A stretch of DNA of 64,000 bases, from contig DDQN01000063.1 in NCBI GenBank assembly GCA_002342685.1, positions 60,546 through 124,545 of the forward strand, written 5' to 3'. Position 1 is the stretch's first letter, and the number at the start of each line of letters is the position of its first letter. Position numbers and translations under genes: made by a program. This DNA comes from Vibrio sp. UBA2441. GTDB lineage: Bacteria; Pseudomonadota; Gammaproteobacteria; Enterobacterales; Vibrionaceae. The notes beneath the pieces were generated by a model. That model was not told the DNA's origin. It worked only from the letters and a program-made list of their open reading frames with translations, and did no database searches. Of the stretch, positions 9,045-16,975 are shown piece after piece.

Positions 9045-9749
9045 ATGAAAAATCATTTACGAGTATTCTTTATCTCTATACTTGCGTTTTTACTTTCTGG
9101 CTGTGCAGGCGTTTTTATTGCTGGTGCAGCCACAGCAGTATACGTAGTCACGGACCCACGAACTAACAGCGAATTATTAAATGACCAAGATATTACATTT
9201 CAAGTAAATGCGCTGGGTAATAAACCACCTTTCAAAGGAAATGTTCGCGTAACAGCTAGTACATTCAAAGGAAACACCTTGCTCATGGGTCAAGCAGTCA
9301 CTCAGTCTTATAGTGACTCACTGGTGAAAGCAGTACGAAAAATTGATGGTGTGAATGCAGTTTTCAATCAAGTCAAAGTTAAGCCGTTACTTAGCATCAG
9401 TGAAATTAGCAACGATACTTGGATAACCACCAAAGTGAAATCAGCGCTAATTGCCGATTCAGAACTAAGAAATATTAAGATTACCGTGTACACCGAGGAT
9501 AGTGAGGTATTTTTAGTTGGTTCAGTATCACCTGCTCACGCTAATAAAGCCGTAGAAGTTACAAGAAATGTATCCGGGGTTAAGAAAGTAATAAAAGCCT
9601 TTTATTACGGTGCAAAAGCACAGGCAACTACACAGAAAGCAGTGAACCCTGCACCTATAGTGGAACTTAGTCAGCCAGTGCCACAAACAAATGAGGCAGA
9701 AACTGAGGTCATTCCTTACATTGAACCTGTAGAAGTTGACGCGCTTTAA
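9045..9749 (+). CDS. dolP: Division/outer-membrane stress-associated lipoprotein DolP (two BON domains)
   Basis: DolP (YraP) is an outer-membrane lipoprotein with two BON domains that supports envelope integrity and localises to division sites in E. coli. Start 9045 is chosen because GAGGAG lies 7 bases upstream and the product then begins with a lipoprotein signal peptide and lipobox LSGC (Cys21). Two BON repeats follow, at about residues 48-115 and 125-195. The 234-residue form is longer than E. coli's 191 through a C-terminal low-complexity tail rich in A, T, P, Q and E. In E. coli yraP is sigma-E regulated; no such promoter was seen here. Confidence 0.9.
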   Translation: MKNHLRVFFISILAFLLSGCAGVFIAGAATAVYVVTDPRTNSELLNDQDITFQVNALGNKPPFKGNVRVTASTFKGNTLLMGQAVTQSYSDSLVKAVRKIDGVNAVFNQVKVKPLLSISEISNDTWITTKVKSALIADSELRNIKITVYTEDSEVFLVGSVSPAHANKAVEVTRNVSGVKKVIKAFYYGAKAQATTQKAVNPAPIVELSQPVPQTNEAETEVIPYIEPVEVDAL

Positions 9750-9780
9750 CAGACTCAATCAGTTCCTTTTAAAACAAAAA

Positions 9781-9800
9781 AAGCAGCCAATGGCTGCTTT
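9781..9800. terminator. Bidirectional terminator between dolP and sspB
   Basis: The hairpin AGCAGCC-AAT-GGCTGCT is flanked by an A-rich run on the left and T residues on the right, so it can end transcripts of dolP (+) and of sspAB (-), which converge here. Confidence 0.75.
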
Positions 9801-9824
9801 TCAATATCGCGATAACACTTAAAA

Positions 9825-10313
9825 TTACTTAACCACTTTTAGACTAGGACGCCCTTTGATTTTTGGCGGAGTATCATTCGGCGCATTATCAATACTCTCG
9901 TCGGCAACCGTCAAACCAAAAACAGGTGCATCATTCTCATCAGAATCAAAACCCATATCAGAACTATTTTCATCATCAATAAGATATGCTTCTTCCGGTT
10001 CAAACATCGTTCCCGCACCGTTCTCACGAGCGTATATCGCCTGTACTGCGTATAAAGGAACGATTACCGAGTGAGGTTTCCCACCAAAACGGGCACTAAA
10101 AGTAACGGTTTCATTGCTCATTTCAAGGTTGCCCACGGCACGTGGTGCAACATTCAAAATAATCTGCCCATCCTGCACAAATTGGTCAGGCACTCTTACA
10201 CCCGGCAAATTCGCTTCTACAACAAGATGAGGGGTTAGGTCATTGTCCACTAACCACTCATAAAAAGCGCGCAACATATATGGGCGACGTGGCGTCATAT
10301 TGCTCATATCCAT
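9825..10313 (-). CDS. sspB: ClpXP protease specificity-enhancing factor SspB
   Basis: SspB tethers ssrA-tagged proteins to ClpXP for degradation. Start 10313 gives MDMSNMTPRRPYMLRAFYEW, which aligns directly with the E. coli N-terminus MDLSQLTPRRPYLLRAFYEW; a 9-codon upstream extension overlapping sspA is disfavoured. The 162-residue protein has the substrate-binding domain (about 1-110), an acidic flexible linker (EEAYLIDDENSSDMGFDSDE) and the C-terminal ClpX-binding peptide GRPSLKVVK. It follows sspA after a 4-bp gap, as in E. coli. Confidence 0.95.
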   Translation of the reverse strand: MDMSNMTPRRPYMLRAFYEWLVDNDLTPHLVVEANLPGVRVPDQFVQDGQIILNVAPRAVGNLEMSNETVTFSARFGGKPHSVIVPLYAVQAIYARENGAGTMFEPEEAYLIDDENSSDMGFDSDENDAPVFGLTVADESIDNAPNDTPPKIKGRPSLKVVK

Positions 10314-10317
10314 CGAG

Positions 10318-10953
10318 TTATCGAACCAAACGCATCTCACGTTCAGCTTCTGTCAAAGAAGCAAGGAATGAGTCACGTTCAAATACGCGATTCATATAAA
10401 TTTTCAACTCTTTTGAACCAGGACCTGTTAACTCGATTCCATAAGTAGGTAGACGCCATAACAGTGGTGCTAAGTAGCAATCGATCAAGCTAAACTCTTC
10501 GCTCATAAAGTACTCATATTCTGCGAATACAGGCGCAAGAGTCAGAAGGTCATTACGCAGCTTCTGGCGAGCAGATTCTGTTTCTTCAGCATTACCTTCA
10601 ACAATTTTCTTAGCAAGCGTATACCAGTTACGTTCAATGCGATAAATCATCAGGCGACTATTACCACGAGCTACTGGATATACCGGCATCAGAGGTGGAT
10701 GAGGGAAGCGTTCATCCAAGTATTCCATAATGATCTTAGAATCGTATAGCGCAAGCTCACGATCAATAAGCGTTGGTACTGATTTGTATGGGTTTAGCTC
10801 TATCAGCTCATTTGGCAAATTGGCATCATCAACCAACTCGACTTCAACACTTACCCCTTTTTCTGCTAATACAATGCGAACCTGATGACTATATAAGTCA
10901 GAGGCACTTGAAAAAAGAGTCATTACAGAACGTTTATTGGCAGCTACAGCCAT
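10318..10953 (-). CDS. sspA: Stringent starvation protein A (RNA polymerase-associated GST fold)
   Basis: SspA is a glutathione-S-transferase-fold protein that binds RNA polymerase and supports starvation and acid survival; it lacks GST activity. The start at 10953 gives MAVAANKRSVMTLFSSASDL and is preceded by CGGAGGGCTCA, a strong SD. The 211-residue protein has the thioredoxin-like N-terminal half and the helical C-terminal half with the surface segment YPVARGNSRLMIYRIERNW. Length and order with sspB match E. coli. Confidence 0.94.
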   Translation of the reverse strand: MAVAANKRSVMTLFSSASDLYSHQVRIVLAEKGVSVEVELVDDANLPNELIELNPYKSVPTLIDRELALYDSKIIMEYLDERFPHPPLMPVYPVARGNSRLMIYRIERNWYTLAKKIVEGNAEETESARQKLRNDLLTLAPVFAEYEYFMSEEFSLIDCYLAPLLWRLPTYGIELTGPGSKELKIYMNRVFERDSFLASLTEAEREMRLVR

Positions 10954-10978
10954 TGAGCCCTCCGGTACACTTACAAAC

Positions 10979-11011
10979 AAAAAAACAATGGAGGCTAATT
11001 AGCCTCCATTG
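10979..11011 (-). terminator. Terminator of the petABC operon
   Basis: On the minus strand, 31 bp beyond the petC stop, a perfect 26-bp palindromic hairpin (CAATGGAGGCTAAT and its complement) is followed by TTTTTTTG. It separates petABC from the downstream sspAB unit. Confidence 0.85.
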
Positions 11012-11041
11012 CACATAAACTAGCACCAAATTATAGCATAT

Positions 11042-11779
11042 TTAATGCACATCACGCCAATACTCTTTCTTAAGTAGGACAAAGACAATAGTAAGGATGA
11101 CTAAGAAAGCCATTACCCACCAGCCCATGGCCTGACGCTCTAATTTCACTGGGTCGCCAGAATATTCAAGGAAGTTCACCAAGTCACGAACCGCCATATC
11201 ATATTCTTGGCCACTTAACTCCCCCGAAGACGTTACTTCAATAGCAACTACAACTTGTTTCTCTTTGCCATCAATAGTCTGCGTTTCATAAATAGGAGTA
11301 GGTATGCCCTGTAACTCTTCTAATACATGTGGCATCCCCACACTAGGGAAAACAGTGTTGTTTACCCCAAACGGACGAGATGGGTCCGCATAAAAAGAGC
11401 GCAAATAGGTATACAACCAATCAGTACCGCGAACACGAGCAACCAAGGTTAGATCCGGTGGTGGAGCACCAAACCACGTAGCTGCTTGCTCATCAGGAAT
11501 CGCATTCTCCATCAACTGGCCAATTTTCGCATCTGGATCAAAAACTAAATGTTCTTTCATAAGATCCAATGGAATATCAAGGTCAGTTGCCACACGTTGG
11601 TAACGCTGATACTGAGTTGAGTGACATCCAAAACAGTAGTTCATAAACAATTTAGCGCCGTTTTGCAGTGATGCTTTATCGGTTAAATCGTTATTCGCCT
11701 CATCTAAATGTACATTACCACCAGCTGCAAATACGAGCGAGGGCAACATAGTAAATAGTATTACAATCCACTTTCTCAT
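11042..11779 (-). CDS. petC: Cytochrome c1 of the ubiquinol-cytochrome c reductase (bc1) complex
   Basis: Cytochrome c1 accepts electrons from the Rieske protein and passes them to soluble cytochrome c. The 245-residue protein has a signal peptide (to about residue 19), the haem-binding CFGCH at 49-53, and a C-terminal membrane anchor (about 218-238) ending KKEYWRDVH. Methionine ligation is expected from the later PSVGMPHVL segment. The start overlaps the petB stop by 4 bp. It closes the petA-petB-petC operon; bc1 is absent from E. coli but general in Vibrio. Confidence 0.94.
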   Translation of the reverse strand: MRKWIVILFTMLPSLVFAAGGNVHLDEANNDLTDKASLQNGAKLFMNYCFGCHSTQYQRYQRVATDLDIPLDLMKEHLVFDPDAKIGQLMENAIPDEQAATWFGAPPPDLTLVARVRGTDWLYTYLRSFYADPSRPFGVNNTVFPSVGMPHVLEELQGIPTPIYETQTIDGKEKQVVVAIEVTSSGELSGQEYDMAVRDLVNFLEYSGDPVKLERQAMGWWVMAFLVILTIVFVLLKKEYWRDVH

Positions 11780-13041
11780 TTGAATCTCACCCTCTCTGGT
11801 AATGGTTTAGTTGCTTCGTTTTTACTGTAGAAAAATAGTAATACGAAGAACATGAAATACCCCAAACTAAAGATACGAGCCAATAGCGTAAATAAATCGG
11901 TAACTGGTAATGCACCAAGAATACCTAGCGCAATAAAGCTCACAGTGAATTGAACGATATTAAACAAGTGAAACTTACTGCGGTAGCGGTAAGAACGTAC
12001 ATTACAGCGATCTAACCAAGGCAGTACGAATAGAACAACGATTGCAGCACCCATGGCAATAACACCAAGTAACTTATCCGGAACCGCGCGGAGAATTGCA
12101 TAGAAAGGCGTGAAATACCAAACAGGTGCAATATGTTCTGGAGTTTTCAGCGGATTAGCCGCTTCAAAGTTAGGTGGCTCAAGGAAGTAACCGCCCATCT
12201 CTGGATTAAAGAACAATACATAACAGAACAAGAATAAGAAGCCAGCAATACCAACAAGGTCTTTTACCGTTCCATAAGGATGGAAAGGAATGGAGTCGAT
12301 GATGTCATATTTTTTTGTATAGTACTCATGGAACTTAAACTGGGGTTCATACCCATCTCCCATGCTACCTTTAGGCAGTTTCGTTTCTATACCGTCTGGG
12401 TTATTAGAGCCCACTTCATGAAGAGCCAGAATGTGCAGCACAACCAGAAGCAACAGAACTATCGGCAACGCAATCACATGCAGAGCAAAGAAGCGGTTCA
12501 GTGTTGCTCCGGAGATAACATAGTCACCACGAATCCATAGCGTTAAGTCATCACCGATAACAGGAATAGCACCAAACAGCGAGATAATTACCTGTGCTCC
12601 CCAATAAGACATTTGTCCCCATGGAAGTAGATAACCCATAAACGCTTCGGCCATGAGCACGAGGAAGATCAACATGCCGAAGATCCAGAGCAGCTCACGA
12701 GGCTTTTGATATGAGCCGTAAATCAGACCACGGAACATATGCAGATAAACGACAATAAAGAACGCAGAAGCCCCCGTAGAGTGCATATAACGCAGCAACC
12801 ATCCATACTCAACATCACGCATGATGTATTCCACAGAGGCAAATGCACCATCTCCAGACGGCTCGTAGCTCATTGTTAACCAGACACCCGTAAGTAATTG
12901 GTTAACAAGAACCAGCATAGCTAACGAGCCAAATAAATACCAAAAGTTAAAGCTCTTCGGCATCGGATATTCAGACAAATGCTTTTTATAAGCATTCATC
13001 ATGGGTAGACGCTTTTCAAACCATTCAGCTAGAGATTGCAT
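11776..13041 (-). CDS. petB: Cytochrome b of the bc1 complex
   Basis: Membrane subunit carrying haems bL and bH and both quinol sites. At 421 residues it is a full-length bacterial cytochrome b rather than the short b6. Recognisable features are the haem-ligand helices (RYMHSTGASAFFIVVYLHMFRG and RFFALHVIALPIVLLLLVVLH), the conserved WGAQVI segment and the Qo-site PE-W-type motif, here within TPEHIAPVWYFTPFYAILRA. The start overlaps the petA stop by one base (TAATG), indicating translational coupling. Confidence 0.95.
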   Translation of the reverse strand: MQSLAEWFEKRLPMMNAYKKHLSEYPMPKSFNFWYLFGSLAMLVLVNQLLTGVWLTMSYEPSGDGAFASVEYIMRDVEYGWLLRYMHSTGASAFFIVVYLHMFRGLIYGSYQKPRELLWIFGMLIFLVLMAEAFMGYLLPWGQMSYWGAQVIISLFGAIPVIGDDLTLWIRGDYVISGATLNRFFALHVIALPIVLLLLVVLHILALHEVGSNNPDGIETKLPKGSMGDGYEPQFKFHEYYTKKYDIIDSIPFHPYGTVKDLVGIAGFLFLFCYVLFFNPEMGGYFLEPPNFEAANPLKTPEHIAPVWYFTPFYAILRAVPDKLLGVIAMGAAIVVLFVLPWLDRCNVRSYRYRSKFHLFNIVQFTVSFIALGILGALPVTDLFTLLARIFSLGYFMFFVLLFFYSKNEATKPLPERVRFK

Positions 13042-13634
13042 TAGGCTTCTCCCTCTTCATCCACACCAATAATAATCTTGGAATCATTCAAATACATATG
13101 CTTTGGAATAACCAAATTTAATGGCGCAGGAACTCCCTGGAATACACGACCAGCCATATCAAACTTCGAACCATGGCAAGGACAGAAAAATCCAGATTTC
13201 ACACCCCGAACTTGTTCATTAAAACTGTCAGGCAAATAGGTCGGCGAACAACCAAGGTGAGTACAAATACCAACAGCAACAAAGTATTCTGGTTTGATTG
13301 AACGGTACGCATTTTGTGCGTATCCAGGTTGCTGCTCTTCGGAAGAAGATGGATCTCTTAATTCACCATCAATCTCTTTAAGAGCATTAACTATAGATTC
13401 AGCTCGACGAACGACCCAAACTGGTTTACCACGCCATTCGACGCGAACCATTTGACCCTCTTCGAGTTTACTTATATCGACTTCAACGGGAGCCCCCGCT
13501 GCTTTCGCTTTTTCACTTGGGTTCCAAGATTTAATAAAAGGAACAGCGACGGCGGCAGCCCCTAACCCCCCAACAACCGCAGTTGTGGCAGTTAAGAAGC
13601 GCCTACGTCCACTGTTTAAAGGCACATTGCTCAT
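13041..13634 (-). CDS. petA: Rieske iron-sulfur protein of the bc1 complex
   Basis: The Rieske subunit takes the first electron from ubiquinol. The 197-residue protein starts with a twin-arginine export signal (GRRRFLTATTAVVGGLGAAA, also the membrane anchor). The 2Fe-2S ligands are visible as CTHLGC (C124, H126, with disulfide C129) and CPCHGS (C151, H154, with disulfide C153). First gene of petABC; a 350-bp gap upstream separates it from rpsI and must contain its promoter. Confidence 0.96.
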   Translation of the reverse strand: MSNVPLNSGRRRFLTATTAVVGGLGAAAVAVPFIKSWNPSEKAKAAGAPVEVDISKLEEGQMVRVEWRGKPVWVVRRAESIVNALKEIDGELRDPSSSEEQQPGYAQNAYRSIKPEYFVAVGICTHLGCSPTYLPDSFNEQVRGVKSGFFCPCHGSKFDMAGRVFQGVPAPLNLVIPKHMYLNDSKIIIGVDEEGEA

Positions 13635-13915
13635 CCAACATATCTCCCATTTGCTCTGCTTTATATTTTTACTATTCGACAGGCATGGCTAACTAAACTA
13701 AAGATTTATTCTACTTATAGCCGTGAATGATAAGTAAATTTACACCTTTTGTTAACATTTATAACAAAAATTCGCTCATCGCTTCACAAAAACACTAATA
13801 GGTTCAGATTATACAAGAGAAATGTTGACTAATCTTTTGATTAATCGGCGTTAGCTACGTTGGGGGATAGGAAAGGAGGTTTTAATAAACTGATATTTAT
13901 ATTAGTTAACAGACA
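13635..13915. other. Intergenic region upstream of petABC
   Basis: No ORF of note. On the minus strand a TATAAT occurs at 13813-13808 without a convincing -35, about 175 bp before petA, together with the imperfect inverted repeat GACTAATC-TTTT-GATTAATC (around 13828-13847). These are candidate promoter and regulator-binding elements for the bc1 operon, but nothing identifies the regulator. Confidence 0.35.
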
Positions 13916-13944
13916 CAAAAAAGCCCGGTATAAACCGAGCTTTT
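13916..13944 (-). terminator. Terminator of rplM-rpsI
   Basis: On the minus strand, about 50 bp after rpsI, the hairpin AAGCTCGGT-TTAT-ACCGGGCTT (one mismatch) runs into TTTTTTTGTG, a typical Rho-independent terminator. Confidence 0.75.
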
Positions 13945-13990
13945 GATACCACAATCCAGTATAAATACTGAAACGTAATTTTCGAAAAAA

Positions 13991-14383
13991 TTAACGCTTA
14001 GAGAACTGTGGACGACGACGTGCTTTACGTAGACCAACTTTCTTACGTTCCACTTGACGTGCGTCACGTGTTACGTAGCCAGCTGCACGTAGAGCAGGGC
14101 GTAATGTTTCATCGTACTCCATAAGAGCGCGAGTGATACCGTGGCGGATCGCACCAGCTTGACCAGAAATACCACCACCTTTAACAGTGATGTATAGATC
14201 TAGTTTTTCTAACATTTCAACTAACTCAAGTGGTTGACGAACAACCATACGAGAAGTTTCACGACCAAAGTAAACATCAAGGCTACGCTTGTTGATTACG
14301 ATGTTACCACTGCCTGGTTTAATGAAAACGCGAGCAGCTGAGCTTTTGCGACGACCAGTGCCGTAGTATTGATTCTCTGCCAT
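13991..14383 (-). CDS. rpsI: 30S ribosomal protein S9
   Basis: Component of the small-subunit head whose C-terminal tail reaches the P site. The 130-residue protein starts MAENQYYGTGRRKSSAARVF, identical to E. coli S9, and ends GLRKARRRPQFSKR with the conserved terminal KR. Start 14383 is preferred over the in-frame ATG two codons earlier because it gives the family N-terminus and puts the GGGG SD at 9 bases instead of 3. It follows rplM by 15 bp. Confidence 0.97.
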   Translation of the reverse strand: MAENQYYGTGRRKSSAARVFIKPGSGNIVINKRSLDVYFGRETSRMVVRQPLELVEMLEKLDLYITVKGGGISGQAGAIRHGITRALMEYDETLRPALRAAGYVTRDARQVERKKVGLRKARRRPQFSKR

Positions 14384-14398
14384 TGTCATAATCCCCGA

Positions 14399-14827
14399 TT
14401 AGATGTCTAGTACTGTTGGTTGTTGAGCAATATGGTTATGCTCAGCACCAGCGTAAACTTTAAGCTTACGGTACATAGCACGGCCCAGAGGACCACGTGG
14501 CAACATACCTTTAACAGCAAGTTCAAGAACCATCTCTGGTTTCTTATCAATCAATTTTTCAAAAGTGATTGATTTTAGACCACCAGGGAACTCAGAGTGA
14601 CGGTAATACACTTTACCTTTAGCTTTGTTGCCTGTTACAGCAACTTTCTCAGCGTTGATAACAACGATGTAATCGCCAGTATCTACGTGAGGTGTGTATT
14701 CAGCTTTATGCTTGCCACGAAGGCGAGACGCAATTTCACTTGCAAGACGGCCAAGAGTTTTACCTTCAGCGTCTACAACATACCAGTCACGTTTTACAGT
14801 GGCTGGTTTAGCAACGAAAGTTTTCAT
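14399..14827 (-). CDS. rplM: 50S ribosomal protein L13
   Basis: L13 is an early-assembly large-subunit protein; in E. coli it autoregulates the rplM-rpsI mRNA. The 142-residue product MKTFVAKPATVKRDWYVVDA matches the family in length and sequence throughout (LGRLASEIASRLRGKHK, GMLPRGPLGRAMYRKLKVYAG). It is the first gene of the two-gene operon and has a structured leader of about 125 nt. Confidence 0.97.
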   Translation of the reverse strand: MKTFVAKPATVKRDWYVVDAEGKTLGRLASEIASRLRGKHKAEYTPHVDTGDYIVVINAEKVAVTGNKAKGKVYYRHSEFPGGLKSITFEKLIDKKPEMVLELAVKGMLPRGPLGRAMYRKLKVYAGAEHNHIAQQPTVLDI

Positions 14828-14966
14828 GCTAATAATAACCCGTTAATTAAATTTTACACTTCAGGAGCTTTCGCTCCCACTGTCTAAGAGCCCATATCAT
14901 CACCCCTTCGAGTGTTGGCACTCTCGGTTCTAAGAACCTGCAGTAACGGTGGGTCGCAGGATTATA
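14828..14966 (-). promoter_or_regulatory. rplM promoter and structured leader
   Basis: On the minus strand a TATAAT (14966-14961) is followed by the GC-rich discriminator CCTGCGACCC, as in stringently controlled ribosomal promoters; no strong -35 is apparent. The predicted leader of about 125 nt has three compact hairpins: GGTTCT/AGAACC (14926-14938), GAGTG-TTGG-CACTC (14910-14923 region) and GGAGC-GAAA-GCTCC (about 14867-14880), the last with a stable GNRA loop 40 bp before the start codon. L13 is known to repress its own operon in E. coli, so one of these is a plausible target; that link is inference. Confidence 0.5.
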
Positions 14967-15022
14967 GAGAAGTGTGAGGGAAAAAGCATCTGTTTTTTTG
15001 AGGAAAATGGAAAAAAATCATG

Positions 15023-15208
15023 GACGATGGGTGATGGGTGATGGGTGATGGGTGATAAAAAAACCAACCATACTATCTGTCAAATAAATTCAACCAATTA
15101 TCCTATAGCCCGTAACCTATAACCCATCACCCATAACCTACGACCTATAACCTACGACCCACTACCTATAACCCATATCCTGTTTCCTGTACCCTGTAGC
15201 CCTTAGCC
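15023..15208. repeat. Heptameric repeat, locus 2: G-rich and C-rich arms facing each other
   Basis: Left arm (15023-15056): four to five units of GGTGATG, giving four GGG tracts (15029-31, 15036-38, 15043-45, 15050-52) separated by TGAT, the canonical G-quadruplex pattern. Right arm (15104-15208): fifteen consecutive units ending in CC, such as CGTAACC, TATAACC, CATCACC, TACGACC, degenerating to TGTACCC and CTTAGCC. The arms are complementary in part (ATGGGTGATGGGT versus ACCCATCACCCAT), so transcripts or single strands could form a long hairpin. It lies between the rplM promoter and the 3' end of zapE. Confidence 0.85.
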
Positions 15209-15216
15209 CTATTACC

Positions 15217-16320
15217 TTACGCTAAATGCTCTTTGGCTAAATAATCGTGGCTTTGCATTTCTATAAGGCGAGACAGGCAGCGTTTAAATTCAAACTCCAA
15301 CAGCCCTTTTATGTACAACTCATCCAATACCACTTCTGCAGAGATAATCAGTTTCACATTGCGCTCGTAAAACTCATCAACCAAAGCGATAAAACGTCTG
15401 GCTGCATCATCGAGTGTTTCGTTCATTTGTATAACATCGGAAAGTAGTACCGTATGATAAATTCGCGACATCTCTATGTAGTCATTCTGACTTCTTGATG
15501 TTTGACATAACTGGCTAAATGACGCGTACAAAACGCCATCACACGCTTTATTTATCTCAATATCTCGATGGTTAATCTCAATAGAGGTCAGTGTGTGCTT
15601 ACTCTCCCCCGTCAATTGCCCATAATAGCGATTAAGGTTGACCTGAGCGGCATCATCTAAAGGGTAATGGTAAATTTCTGCTTGCTCTAATGTTCTTAGC
15701 CGATAGTCAATACCACCGTCTACATTCATAACCTTACAATGATGTTCAATAAGTTCAATCGCAGGAAGAAAGCGGACTCTCTGCAAGCCATTTCGATACA
15801 AATCATGAGGTGGAATATTTGACGTCGCCACCAGCACAATGCCTCTGCGAAATAGCGCTTGGAAGAGTGTGCCAAGAATCATTGCATCGGTTATGTCAGA
15901 GACAAAAAACTCGTCAAAACAGATAATATCAGCTTCTTTAGTAAAGATATCAGCCACTTTTTCTAATGGATCACTGGTTTCACCTAAGCTTTTTAGCTCA
16001 TCATGCACCCGCAACATGAAACGGTGAAAGTGTACTCTCATCACTCTATCGTTAGTCACTGAGTCGCAGAACGTATCCATTAAATACGTTTTCCCTCTAC
16101 CGACGCCTCCCCACATATAAATGCCTTGAGGTAGAGATGCCTCTTCAATTTTTTTGCCCAATAATTTTTGCATTCGGGAAAGCTTTGGCTTTGGTGCATT
16201 CAAATAATCATGGTAAGCGTGATAAAGCTCATCTAACGCAGATATAGCGTCTCTTTGAGCTTTATCAATCTGAAAATCAAACTCTTGAATATCTTGCTCA
16301 TATTTCTTAATCGGGGTCAT
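15217..16320 (-). CDS. zapE: Cell division ATPase ZapE (AFG1 family)
   Basis: ZapE is an AFG1-like AAA+ ATPase that interacts with FtsZ and affects Z-ring behaviour under stress. The 367-residue protein carries Walker A GGVGRGKT at 71-78, Walker B IICFDEFFVSDI around 131-142, and the family block RRGIVLVATSNIPPHDLYRNGLQR. Length is in the normal range (E. coli 375). It diverges from zapG with a 155-bp gap, the same layout as yhcM-yhcB in E. coli. Confidence 0.93.
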   Translation of the reverse strand: MTPIKKYEQDIQEFDFQIDKAQRDAISALDELYHAYHDYLNAPKPKLSRMQKLLGKKIEEASLPQGIYMWGGVGRGKTYLMDTFCDSVTNDRVMRVHFHRFMLRVHDELKSLGETSDPLEKVADIFTKEADIICFDEFFVSDITDAMILGTLFQALFRRGIVLVATSNIPPHDLYRNGLQRVRFLPAIELIEHHCKVMNVDGGIDYRLRTLEQAEIYHYPLDDAAQVNLNRYYGQLTGESKHTLTSIEINHRDIEINKACDGVLYASFSQLCQTSRSQNDYIEMSRIYHTVLLSDVIQMNETLDDAARRFIALVDEFYERNVKLIISAEVVLDELYIKGLLEFEFKRCLSRLIEMQSHDYLAKEHLA

Positions 16321-16475
16321 TAATTTACACCTAACTCTTGCATCTACACCAACACTGGTCGAATCTATTACGTATCTTCTTTATCAGAATGCTCAGTCAT
16401 AGTACCATGAGATACAAACATGTGTAATTTGTATGTAAACAACATGTTACCCAATCATAATATTAAGGAGCAGTT

Positions 16476-16904
16476 ATGCCTTGGATTTACGGATTAATAG
16501 GCTTATTAGTAGGAGCAATCTTTGGGATCATTATTGCCCGTATAAAAACCCCTCAATATAAAAAACATCAGTCGATGAAAAAAGAGTTGGATACCGCGAA
16601 GTTTGAGTTAGAACAACAACGTCAAGAATTAGCCGATCATTTCTCTCAAACCGCTGAAATGCTCGACGTATTAGGTAAAGACTACACTAAGCTCTATCAG
16701 CATATGGCAAAAACTTCGGCTGAGTTGCTACCTAATTTACCTGAGCAAGATCGCCCATTTGCCAAGTTAATTACTCAAGCGGAAGAATCGACAAAAGAGA
16801 GCGCCAACTTACAACCTAAAGACTATGCGCAAGGTGCTACAGGTCTACTTAAAACAGAAGAAAAAGAAATTATTGAAGCGCCTGACGTTGTAAAAACAGC
16901 TTAA
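16476..16904 (+). CDS. zapG: Envelope/division protein ZapG (YhcB, DUF1043)
   Basis: ZapG is an inner-membrane protein linked to divisome and elongasome function and to envelope synthesis. The 142-residue protein has one N-terminal membrane helix (about residues 2-22, IYGLIGLLVGAIFGIIIARI), then a long cytoplasmic coiled coil (to about 80), then a proline- and charge-rich tail. SD AAGGAG sits 5 bases before the ATG. The neighbours zapE and degQ are the same as in E. coli. Confidence 0.9.
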   Translation: MPWIYGLIGLLVGAIFGIIIARIKTPQYKKHQSMKKELDTAKFELEQQRQELADHFSQTAEMLDVLGKDYTKLYQHMAKTSAELLPNLPEQDRPFAKLITQAEESTKESANLQPKDYAQGATGLLKTEEKEIIEAPDVVKTA

Positions 16905-16919
16905 ATAAAAAATAAATTT

Positions 16920-16947
16920 GAACTAGATCTAGGTTTTTGAGTCATAT
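16920..16947 (+). promoter_or_regulatory. Candidate sigma-E promoter of degQ
   Basis: GAACTA (16920-16925), a 16-base spacer, and TCATAT (16942-16947) resemble the sigma-E pattern GAACTT-N16-TCTGA; the -35 differs at one base. The predicted start would lie about 25 bp before degQ. Sigma-E control of a DegP/DegQ-type protease next to degS would make functional sense. Confidence 0.4.
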
Positions 16948-16975
16948 TCTTCATAATTAAAACGAGGAATACACG

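Noticed and set aside
15104..15208. CRISPR array
   Set aside because: Units are 7 bp with no spacers, no repeats of 25-40 bp and no cas genes; it is a simple heptad array. The same applies to 5300-5348 and 52259-52349.
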